Origin: Megamerina dolium
Lineage: Eukaryota > Arthropoda > Insecta > Diptera > Megamerinidae
Reading direction: 5' to 3'
DNA length: 64,000 nucleotides
NCBI GenBank assembly: GCA_963854835.1
Contig: OY978530.1
Span: 17,399,733 to 17,463,732 of the forward strand
Shown: positions 34,759 through 45,957 of the stretch, piece after piece
Numbering within the stretch: position 1 is the stretch's first letter
How the letters are laid out: every line of letters starts with the position of its first letter
Made by a program: the position numbers and the translations under genes
The notes under the pieces: generated by a model
What the model was told of the DNA's origin: nothing
Databases searched by the model: none
The model's input: the letters and a program-made list of their open reading frames with translations, nothing else

Positions 34759-35350
34759 AATGACTGATCCACAGGCAGTAGACCGAGTGGGATGGATCTA
34801 CATACTACATAAAGAAGACCTCGCGTTGCAAATGGAGCTACATGATATTTCTGTCGAAGGCGGAATAAGAGAATAACAGCAGCGGTTGAGTAGCTATATT
34901 AAAAATCGAAGAACTAGGCAGACCACAACTGCGACTGGAGCCAAACCACTTCCAGCCACAACTGCGACTATAATTGAACCCATGCAGACTACTGGCGTAA
35001 GTAGCCCAACAGCGCGTATGAACAGGCCACACCCCACACACACTGAGAAATAGTATACGAACAGCCAGTATCAGACAAAGAAGACGACCCATATGAGCGA
35101 CCGTACATCGACGTCATATGTCAAGGCAAGGCAGTAACAGCACTCATCGACACTGGTTCAATGTTGTCATTTGTGGGGAAGACACTGCGTGACTAAATAC
35201 GTCACCGTCAAAAACCTCTGAAAGAAACACAACAAGTAATGCTAGCCAACGGAGATAAGGCACAAATAGGGGAAAGTTACGAAGCAACATTCCGATTACA
35301 AGATAAAAGCATTCGACATCAGGTATTTTACTTGTCTGGCATGAGTGATC
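34759..35350 (+). pseudogene. gypsy gag start and protease remnant
   Basis: Directly after the jockey-type LINE, MTDPQAVDRVGWIYILHKED (34760 onward) resembles the N-terminus of Ty3/gypsy gag proteins. Most of gag is missing. Near 35100, PYIDVICQGKAVTALIDTGS gives the retropepsin active-site DTG, followed by FVGKTLRD and a later GESYEATFRLQDKS. Stops and shifts break it. Confidence 0.65.
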
Positions 35351-35351
35351 C

Positions 35352-36323
35352 TTGCCTACTCGGCATACTCAAGCCACGGCAGTAAATCAAATCTCGCCCC
35401 CTACAGCTAGCAACAAAGTTTACTCTCCTCTGTTATCCGACAAACAGAACGAACAAATACACGAATGGCTATCCAAGGAACGACGATTGAGTGAGACAAT
35501 GGTCGGTCTTTGCAGAATATATCAACATCGAATTAATTTCACGACCGATATACCATTCAAGCAGAGGTATTACCCCCGCAACCCAGCCATGCAAATTATC
35601 ATCGACGCCGAGATCGAAACATTAGTGAGAGAAGGAAAGATTGAAAGATCAAAAAGTGCTTACAGTTCACCCATCGCCCTAGTAAAAAAGGGACAAGGCA
35701 CATGGCGACTATGCGTAGATTATCGCCAATTGAATAAGATTTCTATTAAAGACGCCTATCCACTGGCGCAGATACAGGCAATCCTCAATTAGCAATTAGG
35801 AGAAGCCAAATTCATCAGTACCATAGATCTGAAAAGTGGTTACTGGCAAATTGCTTTGGAAGAAAATTTTCAAAAATATACAGCGTTCACTGTACCAGGA
35901 CGTGGGTTGTATCGATGTAAAGTGATGCCATTCGGTTTGTACTCAGCACCAGCTACGTTCCAAAGGGTATTAGATCAAGTGATTGAACCAGAATTAGAGC
36001 CATATGCGTTCGCCTATTTAAACGATATATTCGTGATAAGTCGAACATATTTGTCTCATCTAAAAACAGTCTTTCGACACTTACGAGAGGCAAACTTAAA
36101 AATAAATTGCGAGAAATCCAAATTTTGCACCAACAATTTAACATATCTCAGCCATATGATAACACCGGAGGGTATACATACAGACCACCCGAAAGTTGCT
36201 GCAATTAAAGAATTGCAAGCGCCGACCAACGTTAGAAAATTACGAAGAATACTGGGTATTGAATCTTGGCCGACGCTTTGTCATGAGACACCAGGCACAA
36301 TGTCTCTGCTGCCCAGAGAGTAG
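35352..36323 (+). pseudogene. gypsy reverse transcriptase
   Basis: RSKSAYSSPIALVKKGQGTW and LCVDYRQLNKISIKDAYPL open the RT. An in-frame TAG at about 35790 interrupts, then FISTIDLKSGYWQI (catalytic Asp) and VMPFGLYSAPATFQR follow. The YxDD box reads AYLNDIFVIS, so the first catalytic Asp is Asn. LREANLKINCEKSKF and HMITPEGIHTDHPKVAAIK precede ILGIESW. After ESW the sequence jumps to PTLCHETPGTMSLLPRE, the segment normally lying after RNase H, so the RNase H domain is deleted. The relic is inactive for three independent reasons. Confidence 0.85.
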
Positions 36324-37051
36324 ATCAATGGTACGATCGAAAATGGCAACAAGCAATTAACGACAAATCGTACAACAACCATTTTAAAATAGAAAATCAC
36401 AAACTCTATTTTTACAAAAATATTAATAACGTAGGGAAGAAAGAAAGTCATAAAGTACTCTGTGTTCCACCAAAACAACAACATAAGATATTAGAAGAAA
36501 ATCAAAATATGATTACAGCAGGCCACTTTGGAGTGTCAAAAACTCACAGACGAATGCACCACGACGTTGTTCAACATATTAAAACGTGTCAAACATGTGC
36601 AACATACAAAGCACCACAATCAGCCCCAATGGGACATATGGCGACATTAACGGCCACACGACCATGGCAAATAGTGTGCTATGATTTCATGGGACCTTTT
36701 CCACGATCACGCAAAGGTAATACTATATTGTTGGTCTTCGTCGACAAATTTACCAAATGGATAGAAATTGTGCCACTGCCAAAAGCAACTTCGATAGCCG
36801 TCGTGCAAGCATTGCGACAACGGATAATATACCGCTACGGCTGTCCTGAAACTTTAATCACCGACAACGGCGCTCAATATTCGAGCAAACTAATAAGCGA
36901 ACTGACTGAGAAATACGGAATCACACATCGCTTTACAGCAACGTATACACCACAAGAAAATCCGACAGAACGGGTAAATCGGGTATTAAAAACAATGATG
37001 GCAATGTCACGAAAGAACATCGTGACTGGGATATGTACCTCTCTGAAATAG
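36321..37051 (+). pseudogene. gypsy integrase, zinc and catalytic domains
   Basis: Open from 36321 (natural codons precede the Met at 36509). The zinc domain reads ITAGHFGVSKTHRRMH then TCQTCATYK (HHCC). The core carries the three catalytic residues: VCYDFMGPF (D), LITDNGAQY (D) and PQENPTERVNR (E), spaced as in Ty3/gypsy integrases. The frame fails near 37015 and the protein continues one frame over. It lies one frameshift from the RT above. Confidence 0.86.
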
Positions 37052-37392
37052 TATTCGCCATTAATACCGCACAACACGAGTCAACGTCTTTTAGTGCCGC
37101 CGAACTAAACTATATAAGAAACCCACCCGCACCGAAAATAATCGCCAACGAAATAAACACCGAAGAAGCATACTTGCAGCCACCCGATCTCAGTAACTAT
37201 TACAAAAAAGCATTAGAGAAAAACACTAAAGCGACACAGCAAAAAAAGATACTTCGACATGAGAAGGCGCCCACAAAAACCAGCCGTAGGTTCTATCGTA
37301 TACAAAAAAAAATCATGTTCTCCAAAATACATCGGACCTTTTGTTCTTACAAAATATATTTCCCCCACACTCGTCCTATTACACGAACCTGA
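37033..37392 (+). pseudogene. gypsy integrase C-terminal part
   Basis: EIVFAINTAQHESTSFSAAE and LNYIRNPPAPK continue the integrase (the family usually has TPAELNYGR). A degraded C-terminal region (KKIMFSKIHRTF) follows. An A-rich stretch without LTR motifs follows to 37550. Confidence 0.72.
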
Positions 37393-37584
37393 AAAACTAA
37401 ATAAAGTAATCAAAGTACATTTATAGGACTTAAAAATATAGGAGGGAAATACATAATAAAAAACCAAACAACGAAAAAAAAAAAATCCCACCAAGCAAAA
37501 AAATAAAATAAAAAACTAAATAAAAGGGAGGTATAAAAGCAGACAACACCATTTGAATAGTTCACTAGTGCAGCAGCTGACAAC

Positions 37585-37767
37585 ATGAACGCATATCGAA
37601 AACCAACAGCTCCAAGGAGACCAGGTCGCGTAGAAAACAAAAATCCACCACCCGACCTAGCCCCCGTGCAGTCATATCTTCCTAACGAGGAAGCACTACC
37701 ACGAGCACCGGCCCTGCTGAAATCCCTCATCAAGCGAGTAAAACGTAAAGAAAAAAATTTAACCTAA
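37585..37767 (+). CDS. Short Pro/Lys-rich ORF in the gypsy 3' internal region
   Basis: 60 codons beginning MNAYRKPTAPRRPGRVENK and ending LLKSLIKRVKRKEKNLT. It is basic, without membrane segments, so it is not an obvious envelope protein. Its place between integrase and 3' LTR is where some gypsy elements have an extra ORF, but no similarity is recognised. Confidence 0.25.
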   Translation: MNAYRKPTAPRRPGRVENKNPPPDLAPVQSYLPNEEALPRAPALLKSLIKRVKRKEKNLT

Positions 37768-37887
37768 ACAACAGCAACACCAGAAGCAGCAAAACCACAA
37801 CAATGAACCAGACCCGAAAAAAATAAAATAAAATAAATAAAAAAAAATTAAACAAATAAAAAAAAGAATATATAATAAAAGAAAGAA

Positions 37888-37985
37888 GAGTTCGTCCGAG
37901 CCAAACACTGATGGTGTCGGTGAATTCACTAAAAATACATTAGTGGTGCGTAATTCGGTTCTACCAATTCTTCTAACTCTTGAAA
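37888..37985 (+). repeat. Diverged LTR-like segment inside the gypsy internal region
   Basis: gagccaaacactgatggtgtcggtgaatt and gtgcgtaattcggttct parallel the LTR segment gagccgaacactcttctagtgtcggtgaatt ... gtgtaattcggtcct at 41373-41440, read as short blocks. It may be a remnant of another LTR of the same family. Confidence 0.6.
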
Positions 37986-38504
37986 CATATGCTAATACAC
38001 CTAATTCTGTTTTTACACGGTCTTTTTTACACGGTTTTGATTTAACACGGTTTGAAAATAAACAAATTTTAAATTTTTTTACACGACTTTATTCTATTTA
38101 TCACGATTCAAAATCTTTTGGGCTTAAATTTTTTTTTTGTTAAATTTAATTTTTACGAAAAATGTTCATATCACAAATTCAGGGGAATTCCCTTTTTGTG
38201 GATACAAGCAAATACTGGTCAGAGCAATTGTAAATAACACAAATTTAGGGGAATTCCCTTTTTAATGCATACAATCAAATTTATTTGTGACAGCAACTAG
38301 AATGTGTTAATATTTTCTGAACTATACATGCAATCCGACGTGTTTGCTAAAGGAATTTTTATATGCAAATTTGATTTTCCAACGTTACATTAAATTTAAT
38401 TTTAACGCATTAAGATAAAAGGTAAGCCAAAAAATATTTTATATTCATTCAGTTATTTATGTTTTCTTAATTTTGTTAAATATTTTATGTATCCCTAAAA
38501 GAAA

Positions 38505-39240
38505 ATGTCGAAAACTACAAAAACAAAACTAAAACGTAAAGCCATTACTTTGGAAACCAAAATTGAAATTTTAGATCGCCTTCGAAATAGAGAAGGCTCA
38601 ACATTTCTTGGCAAAATGTTCGGTTTAAACAAAGCCACAGTAAGAACTATAAAAAAAATGAAATTTCAATTAGGCAATCGGTGATTTCTGGAACGAAACT
38701 ATCTGTTAAATCTTCATCATACACGAGATGCTACTAAAGAAAAAATGGAAAAAGCACTCATAATATGGCTTGAGGACAATGCACAAAAACGGATTCCCGT
38801 AGACGGAAACAATATCAAACAGCAAGCATTAAGGTTTTATAAAATAATAAAAGACGAACAACCGTCTACCTCTACACAATCAACTCCTGAGAAAAGCTAC
38901 TTATTTTCTGCAAGCACAGGATGGTTGACAGGATTTCTCCAAAGGCATGCGCTTCATAACATAAGAATCAAGGGCAGATTGCTTCTGGAGATCAGAAAGC
39001 TGCCAAAGAATTTTCACTAAAACTTAAAAAAATAATTGCCGAAGGTGGATACAGTCCAGATCAGGTTTTTAATGCCGACGAAACTGGTTTTTTTTTGGAA
39101 AAAAAATGCCGAGAAGAACATATGTGGCCAAGTCGCAAACGAGTGCTGGTGGTTTTAAAGCTGAAAAAGATCGAGTCACATTTAAAGCTCTTACAGTGAT
39201 TGATGCCTGAAAGAAGTTTAATATTAAAGATTGCGTAACA
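38505..39240 (+). pseudogene. Tigger transposase, N-terminal and early catalytic part
   Basis: MSKTTKTKLKRKAITLETKI then EILDRLRNREGSTFLGKMFG and LNKATVRTIKK form the first HTH (CENP-B N-terminal type). After shifts, 38745-39020 reads MEKALIIWLEDNAQKRIPVD and TGWLTGFLQRHALHNI (second HTH, CENP-B DNA-binding). Near 39065, FNADETGFFL holds the first catalytic Asp. At least three frameshifts are present. Confidence 0.85.
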
Positions 39241-39848
39241 CATGCTGATTTAGCATTATCAGATTTACGACCATCAACCTTAAACGCATGTTGGAGATTA
39301 ATTTGGCCAGAATGTGTTAAAAATAAAAATCATGTAGATCCAAATACAAACAAATATTGCAATATAATTTCTTTGCACATACAGTTGGTGGGGAGGGTTT
39401 TGATGACTTGGTATTCGATGACATTGATGAACTGCTGGTTGATAAAGTTCTTAGCGAAGATGAAATATTACATTTTGCTATTACACAGAGTGCTGATGCT
39501 ATAGTAAGCAGCTATAGTGAAGAACCTGTTAAACTTACTGCAAATTTAATCCAAGAAGGTTTTCAACTTGCAAACAAATTAGGATACCATTTCGTCACAA
39601 ACGATCCCAACGTCGAAAGAGCTGCACAATTCCAACGTGACCTGAATTCTTGTATGGCTCGTTACAAAGAATTATACAAAGAGGTAGCAACAATTGGCGA
39701 ACAACGGCTCATAACAGAGTTCACTGTTAAAAATGTAGATTCCGAACGAGCAAGAGAAAGTCCAGTTCAAAATTATTCCAGTGATGATAGTGATTTTATA
39801 CGCATTCGATGCAAACGAATGCGAGTAACTGATGATGAAAGCAATTAA
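39241..39848 (+). pseudogene. Tigger transposase, C-terminal part after deletion of the DDE core
   Basis: Shortly after the first catalytic Asp region, DCVTHADLALSDLRPSTLNA and CWRLIWPECV appear, which follow the third catalytic residue in Tigger proteins; the second and third Asp are deleted. 39357-39848 (163 codons) is the acidic tail: VGGEGFDDLVFDDIDELLVD, FQRDLNSCMARYKELYKE. Inactive. Confidence 0.82.
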
Positions 39849-40371
39849 ATTTATGTTCCTGTATTTATGATTATCATTTTAGTTTTTTTTTAAATTTTTT
39901 TTTTACCTTGAAAATTGAATCACCTATTCTTTTTGTTAACAACATAGCCGTTTTACATAACTGTTTTTAGTTCCTGAACTTCTCACACATTTTTTACATT
40001 ACTTTTAAGCTTAGAGTGCATATGTTTTTCTTCTTTAATAACTATGCTTGAGAGTAAACACATTATATATGTGATTTAATAAAATAAACCTGAATAGTTG
40101 TTCTTAAAAAATCCTTGTTTTTCACTAATTTCAATAGGTTTTAGAGATAAGGAACCAATCACCTATTTTGCATACGATCAATGTCTTTTTTTACACGGTT
40201 TTTTTACACGGATTTTCCTGGAACCAATTATCGTGTAAAAACAGAATTGGGTGTACGTACCTCATTACATTTTAATTTTTTTTCTCCCTTCTTATATGTA
40301 ACTACATAAGTATAAAACAACACCACATAAATTTAAAAATTGCCCACCCCTTATGATAGCAATTTTTCTCG

Positions 40372-40386
40372 TAAGTAAGGGGGAAA
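40372..40386 (+). promoter_or_regulatory. Polypurine tract of the gypsy element
   Basis: gtaagtaagggggaaa directly precedes the 3' LTR start TGTAAC at 40387, the expected site of plus-strand priming. Confidence 0.75.
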
Positions 40387-40950
40387 TGTAACAGACTAAA
40401 AATAGGCCTGTTACAACCTTTTACATATGTAACTACGAAACTCCAAATTGTTAAAATATTCAAACAATAATATAGCAAATATGCGTATCATAGAGAAATT
40501 CATTTGATTCTTCCTCTTCTCCTTACTGTCGTCATATGATAATATCAGCAGATGTATACACACATACACATACTCGTGTAGTCACTCACTATGACAGAAA
40601 AAGAAGAACGAATCAAATGAATTTTCACTGAACGTAAAATGTAGCATCATAGGAAATTTGTAATTCCTAAATGCTTTATACATGAATACGTACTAAAGGC
40701 GCATGACATGCCAACGTAAGGCATGACAAAAAAAGGGTAATAAACCCTAAAACAAACGCTTGGTAGAGTAAGTCGTAACCCGACATACTGTTGAAACGAT
40801 CATTGCGAATAAGTAGTTCTTGCCATAAGCGAGGCTGTCAATTAACGATCGCTCGCTTATAGCAGCCGCCTGCGAGCCATCAGCCCTGCCGGGGTCATTT
40901 TGACCGAGCGTATATACCAGGAGCAGCCATCTGCCACCCCGTTGGTTGCT

Positions 40951-41049
<99 letters not shown>

Positions 41050-41050
41050 T

Positions 41051-41108
<58 letters not shown>

Positions 41109-41528
41109 CCTGTAACAGGCTACCCTACATAATTATCAGTCGCTTGGAGGCTTCTGCTGAGGCGGATCTGCCAGACGACTGATTCATTAGGCGCGACCAG
41201 GTGGCACTGGTCAAACCTATAAATTCTCATCTTATAAGTAGGGTTAGGTATTCCATTTAGGCATAGAGTAAGGAATTGAATTTGTATTATTTTGTGTTGT
41301 AAAATTGTAAGAAGAAAGAAAGAAGGGATAATAAAGAAAATAGAACAAAGTTGTAGTAAATCCATTTGTAGCGAGCCGAACACTCTTCTAGTGTCGGTGA
41401 ATTGATTGTCAATAGGCAATCGTGTGTAATTCGGTCCTCCTCCTACAAGAAGAGTTTTACGCTGCTCTCTTGTTCGACCCTGGCAGACTGAGTAATACCT
41501 TAGCTGGAAACAAAAGGCACGCGTTACA
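40387..41528 (+). repeat. gypsy 3' LTR
   Basis: 1142 bp, TGTAACAG ... GTTACA, uninterrupted except for its own (TA)n array (40953-41106). It serves as the empty-site reference for the three insertions in the 5' LTR: the Tc1-like element at the gtatta site near 41288, LINE A near 41355-41366, and the inverted BEL at the TA array. A second tgtaacagg (41111) after the array repeats the LTR start motif. Confidence 0.9.
40953..41106. repeat. (TA)n array within the 3' LTR
   Basis: About 150 bases of TA repeats with a few tta/tgta interruptions near 41036-41062. The 5' LTR has the equivalent array split on both sides of the inverted BEL copy. Confidence 0.95.
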
Positions 41529-41886
41529 GAATTTCGCTTTTCAATCGGCTGGAATGGAACTTCGAAAGTGGGCAAGTAACTCGGAACATCTACTACAATC
41601 TATTCCACTGGAGCATCGTTATAATCATGAATCTCTTCAACTCAACGACAATGAAACCGTAAAGACACTGGGTCTATATTGGACCCCTAAAAGTGATAGT
41701 TTCCATTTCAGTATGAAAGCTGATATAGATGCGACTCCGACCAAGAGTTCTGTCCTGTCCACTATCGCTCGTTTATTCGATCATTTAGGACTAATAACTC
41801 CTATCAATGTAGCGGCCAAAATACTATTAAAGTTAATATGGACAACGAAGGTGGATCGCGCAAATAGCCAGCACACGGCCCTCTAA
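41529..41886 (+). pseudogene. BEL/Pao RT, 3' part (resumes after gypsy)
   Basis: NFAFQSAGMELRKWASNSEH (41530 onward), then ETVKTLGLYWTPKSDSFHF and SVLSTIARLFDHLGLITPIN, the thumb and connection of BEL/Pao RT. It joins in frame to 21793 once the gypsy element and four duplicated bases are removed. It stops at 41886 and continues frameshifted (DEMIPDTLCRWWQEI). Confidence 0.88.
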
Positions 41887-42100
41887 TGGGATGAAATGAT
41901 TCCTGATACCTTATGCAGATGGTGGCAAGAAATTACTCAAAATTTAGCCGTGATTCATGCAATATCAATACCAATTGCCTCCAATGACTCCAGTAAAACC
42001 TCTAACGATTCCAAGGATTGAGCTTTGCAGTGCAATGCTTGCTGCCAATTTAGCAGCATAGATTAAGAAAAATCTACATCTATCAATTGACAACACTCCA

Positions 42101-42535
42101 ATGTTTTACTGTACAGATGCTACGGTAGTTCTCTGTTGGATACAAGGCGATATCAACCGATGGAAAATATTTGTGGCTAACCGCGTCAGTAAAATTCTAA
42201 CGCTGACAACACAAAATCAGTGGAGTCGCGTTGGAACACTCGAAAATCCAGCATTCTGTGCATCAAGTGGTTCGACTGTTGGTGACTTTCGCAACTCACC
42301 GCTTTGGTGGAATGAACCAAAATGGCTATCGAAATCGACTTGGATAAAATATAACGTCCAGACTGCAGACTTTAAGGACCGCAGCGACCGCATAGCCGGA
42401 CCTATAACTGCAGCAGAGCTCCACAAGGGTGTTAACGGTCTCTTGCGATTGTGTAATCTGAAGCATTCCACGAGGAACTACGTTATATACGATCCAGTGA
42501 ACCTCTTCCAAATAAAAGTAATCTTTGTAGCTTAA
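42101..42535 (+). pseudogene. BEL/Pao RNase H end and spacer
   Basis: FYCTDATVVLCWIQGDINRW (RNase H, with the Asp-Ala/Ser-Thr-Val-Val signature), KIFVANRVSKILTLT, PAFCASSGSTVGDF and LWWNEPKWL are standard BEL/Pao markers. The first part of RNase H (41887-42100) is broken. In the family the Phe of PAFCAS is usually Asp. Confidence 0.82.
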
Positions 42536-42618
42536 CACCATTTTTAGACTAAAATGGAATACTGCGAGTTCGTTGACGCCTGCAAAGAGCCAACATTCCT
42601 TATAATAGAAAACATCCC

Positions 42619-43379
42619 ATGATTTCGCCGAAATCTAATCATTTCACTCGTTTAGTCATTTTAGATTCGTATGTTACTACTCTCCATCAGCTAACGTTAT
42701 CCTATATTCGCCAAAGATTCTGGATAGAACACTCTAGACAAATCGTACATAACTACCTTCGAGAGTGTGTCAAATATTTTCGGAACAAACCGAAAGCCAT
42801 AAACCAACTGATGGGAGACTGAATGTTTCTTACATGCAGTGCAGCGTTTCATTGGTCGTCGCGGTATGTGTTTATAGTGATTGTGGTACAAACTTTGTTG
42901 GTGCACGCACAGCGTTGCAACTGAATCAACGGAATTTAGCGGAAGCCATCGCATGTGACATCGTTCTCAAATTAATACAGCTCAACATTCAGTGGCACTT
43001 TAATCCACCATATTCACCTAACTTTGGACGAATATGGGAGGCTAACGTTAAGTCGGTAAAATACCACTTGAAGTGAACGATCGACAGCACCAGGCTCACA
43101 TTTGAATTGCTTTCTACGGTTCTGGTAAGGATTGAAGCTTGTCTCAATTCGAGACCTACTTGTCCGTTGACGTCAAACCCTGACGACCTATTGGTCTTAA
43201 CTCCTGGCCATTTTTTGATTGGTGATGCATTATTTGCTCCTCCAGAGTCCAATACAGGTACGCCAGGTATTGGTGCACACTATCTCGCGCTTCAGCGAAA
43301 CACCCAGCAGTTTTGGAAAAGATGGTCATCTGATCGGCTGTCGCATCTCATGACCAAAGTGGCGGAAACTAGAAGCTAA
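42619..43379 (+). pseudogene. BEL/Pao integrase
   Basis: 42619-42822: QLTLSYIRQRFWIEHSRQIV and NYLRECVKYFRNKPK (zinc domain region; its CxxC is damaged). 42765-43076: SDCGTNFVGARTALQ (second catalytic Asp) and FNPPYSPNFGRIWEANVKSV (catalytic Glu). 43107-43379: VLVRIEACLNSRPTCPLTSN and LTPGHFLIGDALF, the C-terminal conserved region. At least three frameshifts or stops. Confidence 0.84.
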
Positions 43380-43782
43380 TCTAAGTATCAACGAGCTGGT
43401 CATAAAGGACGATCGATTACCTCCACAACAGTGGATGTTAGGAAGAATAATAGAACTGATGCAGGAGGTCAATTCGGAACTTACAAGCGATCAGTCTCAA
43501 AACTCTACCGATTACCTATTCCTACGTTTACTGAGGCAAAGCATCTAACAAAGATGTTTAATGATTGCATCTACTGTCTGATTCCGTTGTTTTTCGTTTG
43601 GCTCCTCATAGTGAAGAATACACGTCCCACCAACGATTTCCATATCATGCTAGCTCCTGCATTGGGAGCGGGTTGTACAGTTTTGGAAGAATCGTAGTAG
43701 AAGGGGAGTACATCATGTTCATACCAATCACAATCACACATATCACAGCCAACCCGAACTTAACTTCGTATTTCAGTCCGAC
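43380..43782 (+). pseudogene. BEL/Pao integrase C-terminal tail
   Basis: Frames near 43390-43540 give LVIKDDRLPPQQWMLGRI and KLYRLPIPT, the usual end of BEL/Pao integrase; usual GGR/VR motifs are damaged. The rest to the LTR at 43783 is unreadable 3' UTR. Confidence 0.6.
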
Positions 43783-43960
43783 TAAGGTATGGCTTGATAC
43801 TAAAAAGAGTATTGCTTAAACAGTCAGTCTGCCTTTCATCATCATCGTGATCAGTGTAGTTTGTGCGAGATAAGGAAATATTTGTTATTAACAAAATAAA
43901 CATTATATATGAACTTCAGAATAACGGTGAATTCATCATTGCGTTTTATTTTTCTGTACA
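43783..43960 (+). repeat. BEL/Pao 3' LTR
   Basis: taaggtatggcttgatac ... tttttctgtaca matches 18586-18763 with about nine substitutions. The terminal aca is the expected LTR end. Confidence 0.82.
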
Positions 43961-43979
43961 GATGATGATTTTTCTGAAA

Positions 43980-44315
43980 CAGATGAGCTCAACCTTAAAA
44001 TCTAAAATTGTAGCTTAGTCATCTTATATGATATGTATTGTAAATTTCAAAAGGACTACTACCTAAGGATATATGCAACCTTTGCTAGCCCGGAGTGAGT
44101 TTAAATCAATTGCACCAATCATAATAATTGATTTAACACATCAAAATGAAGCAATAAAAAGTGGATCAATTGATGTAAAGGTGATATTCAAGACCTCGGA
44201 AAAACATTCCTGCCAATACTTCTGCATATGCCCTTCTTATACATGATCGGGTGATTTCACCATGAATGTTGAAATTAGGAAAATGATTTAATTTTTTCAG
44301 CATGATTTTATTCTT
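43980..44315 (+). pseudogene. Virus-like ORF remnant upstream of the duplicated module
   Basis: From about 44072 one frame reads LLARSEFKSIAPIIIIDLTH and VDIR-like IDVKVIFKTSEK. After a run of five A (about 44201) the next frame reads NIPANTSAYALLIHDRVISP. This resembles a repeat-encoded protein I recall from insect virus-like or Polinton-like insertions, with the order xxRSEYKSISPIVVID ... IPANTxAYCLILHDR. Function unknown; the identification is from memory and tentative. Confidence 0.4.
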
Positions 44316-44330
44316 CACAGAGTAAGGACA

Positions 44331-45253
44331 TATTTATTACGGAATTTCGATGCATTCTAATTATATACAAGTAATTATTGATGTTCAAGGATTTAAGGGT
44401 CCCGAAAAACAATTTATTTTACAGGATTTGGCAATATCCTTTAACATCAATGAAGATATGCATTTCATCGTAAATCCACCATTCGCCTTTAGTGATCTTT
44501 CACTATTCTATCAAAAACAAGCAGGCTCGAAACACAACAACATTCGATGGGATGCTGGGTCAATAACATTACAAAGCTTAGCCAATTTCTTGCAGGAAAA
44601 TGTATTTAATTGTGAAATTTATGTTGTGAGAAAAGAAAGTGGCTTCGAGTCATTAATCGGACTTTCAAATATATTCAATTTAGATGATTACGGATGTGAA
44701 AATTTGAAAAATATTAGAGAAAAATATGGCTATATTTATGGTTGTTTCACAATCAAAACTGCTCAATGTTAGACCTTTAAGAAAATTTTTGAATTTTGAA
44801 ATGAAAACATATTGATTTAATTTTTTATATTAATTTACTAATTTTTTTATATTATAATAATATGCTTATTTAGTCATCTTAATATTAGACATAAAATTGT
44901 TTAATTTAATTTTTACAATAATCGAATAACAAAGTATAATATCTAATATTTTTACATTAACAATCAATAAAAACTATGTACAGAAATAAAGGAAAAAGCT
45001 TAAAACTTTATTTTTTTCCACTCAATCATCGAATTCATTTAGACAGTTAAGTAATAAACTGAGATTTCGCGTGATGGAATATTTTTAGGAATACCATTTA
45101 CTTTGTTTTGAACATTATAATTCTCCACATCTATTGAATACATTTTATCACATAGTCCAATAAATGCACGCACGATTGCCCCATTATTTCATCTTTCATC
45201 ATACCTAAGTTTTTTTATTTTTCAATGGTATATTAAAGGGGTTATCAATAGCA
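44331..45253 (+). repeat. Direct repeat unit 1 of the virus-like module
   Basis: 923 bp nearly identical to 49430-50355, from tatttattacggaatttcg to ggggttatcaatagca. Its end contains the last about 16 codons of the PolB frame (minus strand), which is cut off here but continues in unit 2. Immediately after it (45258) begins the left arm of a large inverted repeat. Confidence 0.93.
44350..44772 (+). CDS. Conserved ORF of unknown function (IIDVQGFK family), copy 1
   Basis: 140 codons, no stops. [20 protein letters not shown] near the start has the hydrophobic-Asp-x-Gln-Gly pattern I recall from many insect repeat-encoded ORFs, and a fold like a DEDDh exonuclease is conceivable (Asp at residue 12). 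LPLF-like [32 protein letters not shown] and [15 protein letters not shown] follow. No transmembrane segment or signal peptide. A neighbouring frame stays open past the stop (to about 44815), hinting at a frameshift near the C-terminus in both copies. It is convergent with PolB. Confidence 0.55.
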   Translation: MHSNYIQVIIDVQGFKGPEKQFILQDLAISFNINEDMHFIVNPPFAFSDLSLFYQKQAGSKHNNIRWDAGSITLQSLANFLQENVFNCEIYVVRKESGFESLIGLSNIFNLDDYGCENLKNIREKYGYIYGCFTIKTAQC

Positions 45254-45343
45254 TAGCTACGTACATTCCAAAGTTAACAGACAACTTCAATAACATCATT
45301 GCAACCTCTACAGAAAACACATCACTAACATACAATTGCAATA

Positions 45344-45715
45344 TCACATTATAAGCGATGTTCTTATTATATATATTTTAGGGATTAGCCGAATCAGACC
45401 TCTATTATCTGGGTACCTCAAATCGTGTGTTATGTACTTGTTTGGTTGCAGAATTCTTCTAGTTCCCTCCTTCATATCTTTGTGAGGTATGTTCCATATT
45501 TTGAGTTCGTCAATAAATTGTCGACCCAGCGTGATTGCCAATGCAGGACACTGGAACACTATGTGCGCCGCTGTCTCTGCGTCTTCCATGCATAATCTAC
45601 ACATATCAGCATCCTCCCCTTCAACAAGAACCATCTTACTAGCGCATGCATTTGACCAAGAATTTCTGCTTGATATTATTTTTCTCACATCCATTTTATG
45701 TGCGGCCGTTTTCAA
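45344..45715 (-). pseudogene. LINE ORF2 C-terminal fragment, left-arm copy
   Basis: 123 codons ending with a Cys-x2-Cys ... His-x4-Cys motif, CRLCMEDAETAAHIVFQCPA, as at the C-terminus of RNase H-type LINE ORF2 proteins. The right-arm copy is 56631-57002, with a few substitutions (e.g. Asp/Tyr in HDLRxPDN). No RT is attached. Confidence 0.6.
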
Positions 45716-45759
45716 TGATTGTTATATGTGACTTTCCAGTCATCTCTCCAGCCGATGAA

Positions 45760-45763
45760 TGAT

Positions 45764-45795
<32 letters not shown>

Positions 45796-45923
45796 TGTGG
45801 TTCTTAATAGCTCTGAAAGGACCTTTGGCCAAGCTTCTCTTCCAAACTATTGTGCGTGTTAAATTTTGGACAGTATTACAAATAACCTACTTATATTAGC
45901 CGGTTCCGAGTGGCATAACACTT

Positions 45924-45957
<34 letters not shown>

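Larger units (their letters stand above)
37998..40253 (+). mobile_element. Tigger/pogo-type DNA transposon
   Basis: 2256 bp flanked by TA (37996-37997 and 40254-40255). The left TIR CACCTAATTCTGTTTTTACA pairs with the right TIR, whose reverse complement is CACCCAATTCTGTTTTTACA. Additional ttttacacgg motifs repeat at both ends. It codes a broken CENP-B-like/DDE transposase on the plus strand. Confidence 0.92.

Noticed and set aside
41111..41528. 41111-41528 as a separate 418-bp solo LTR (TGTAACAGG ... GTTACA)
   Set aside because: The same sequence follows the TA array in the 5' LTR, and the polypurine tract precedes 40387, so the full LTR is 40387-41528. The internal tgtaacagg is a repeat of the start motif.
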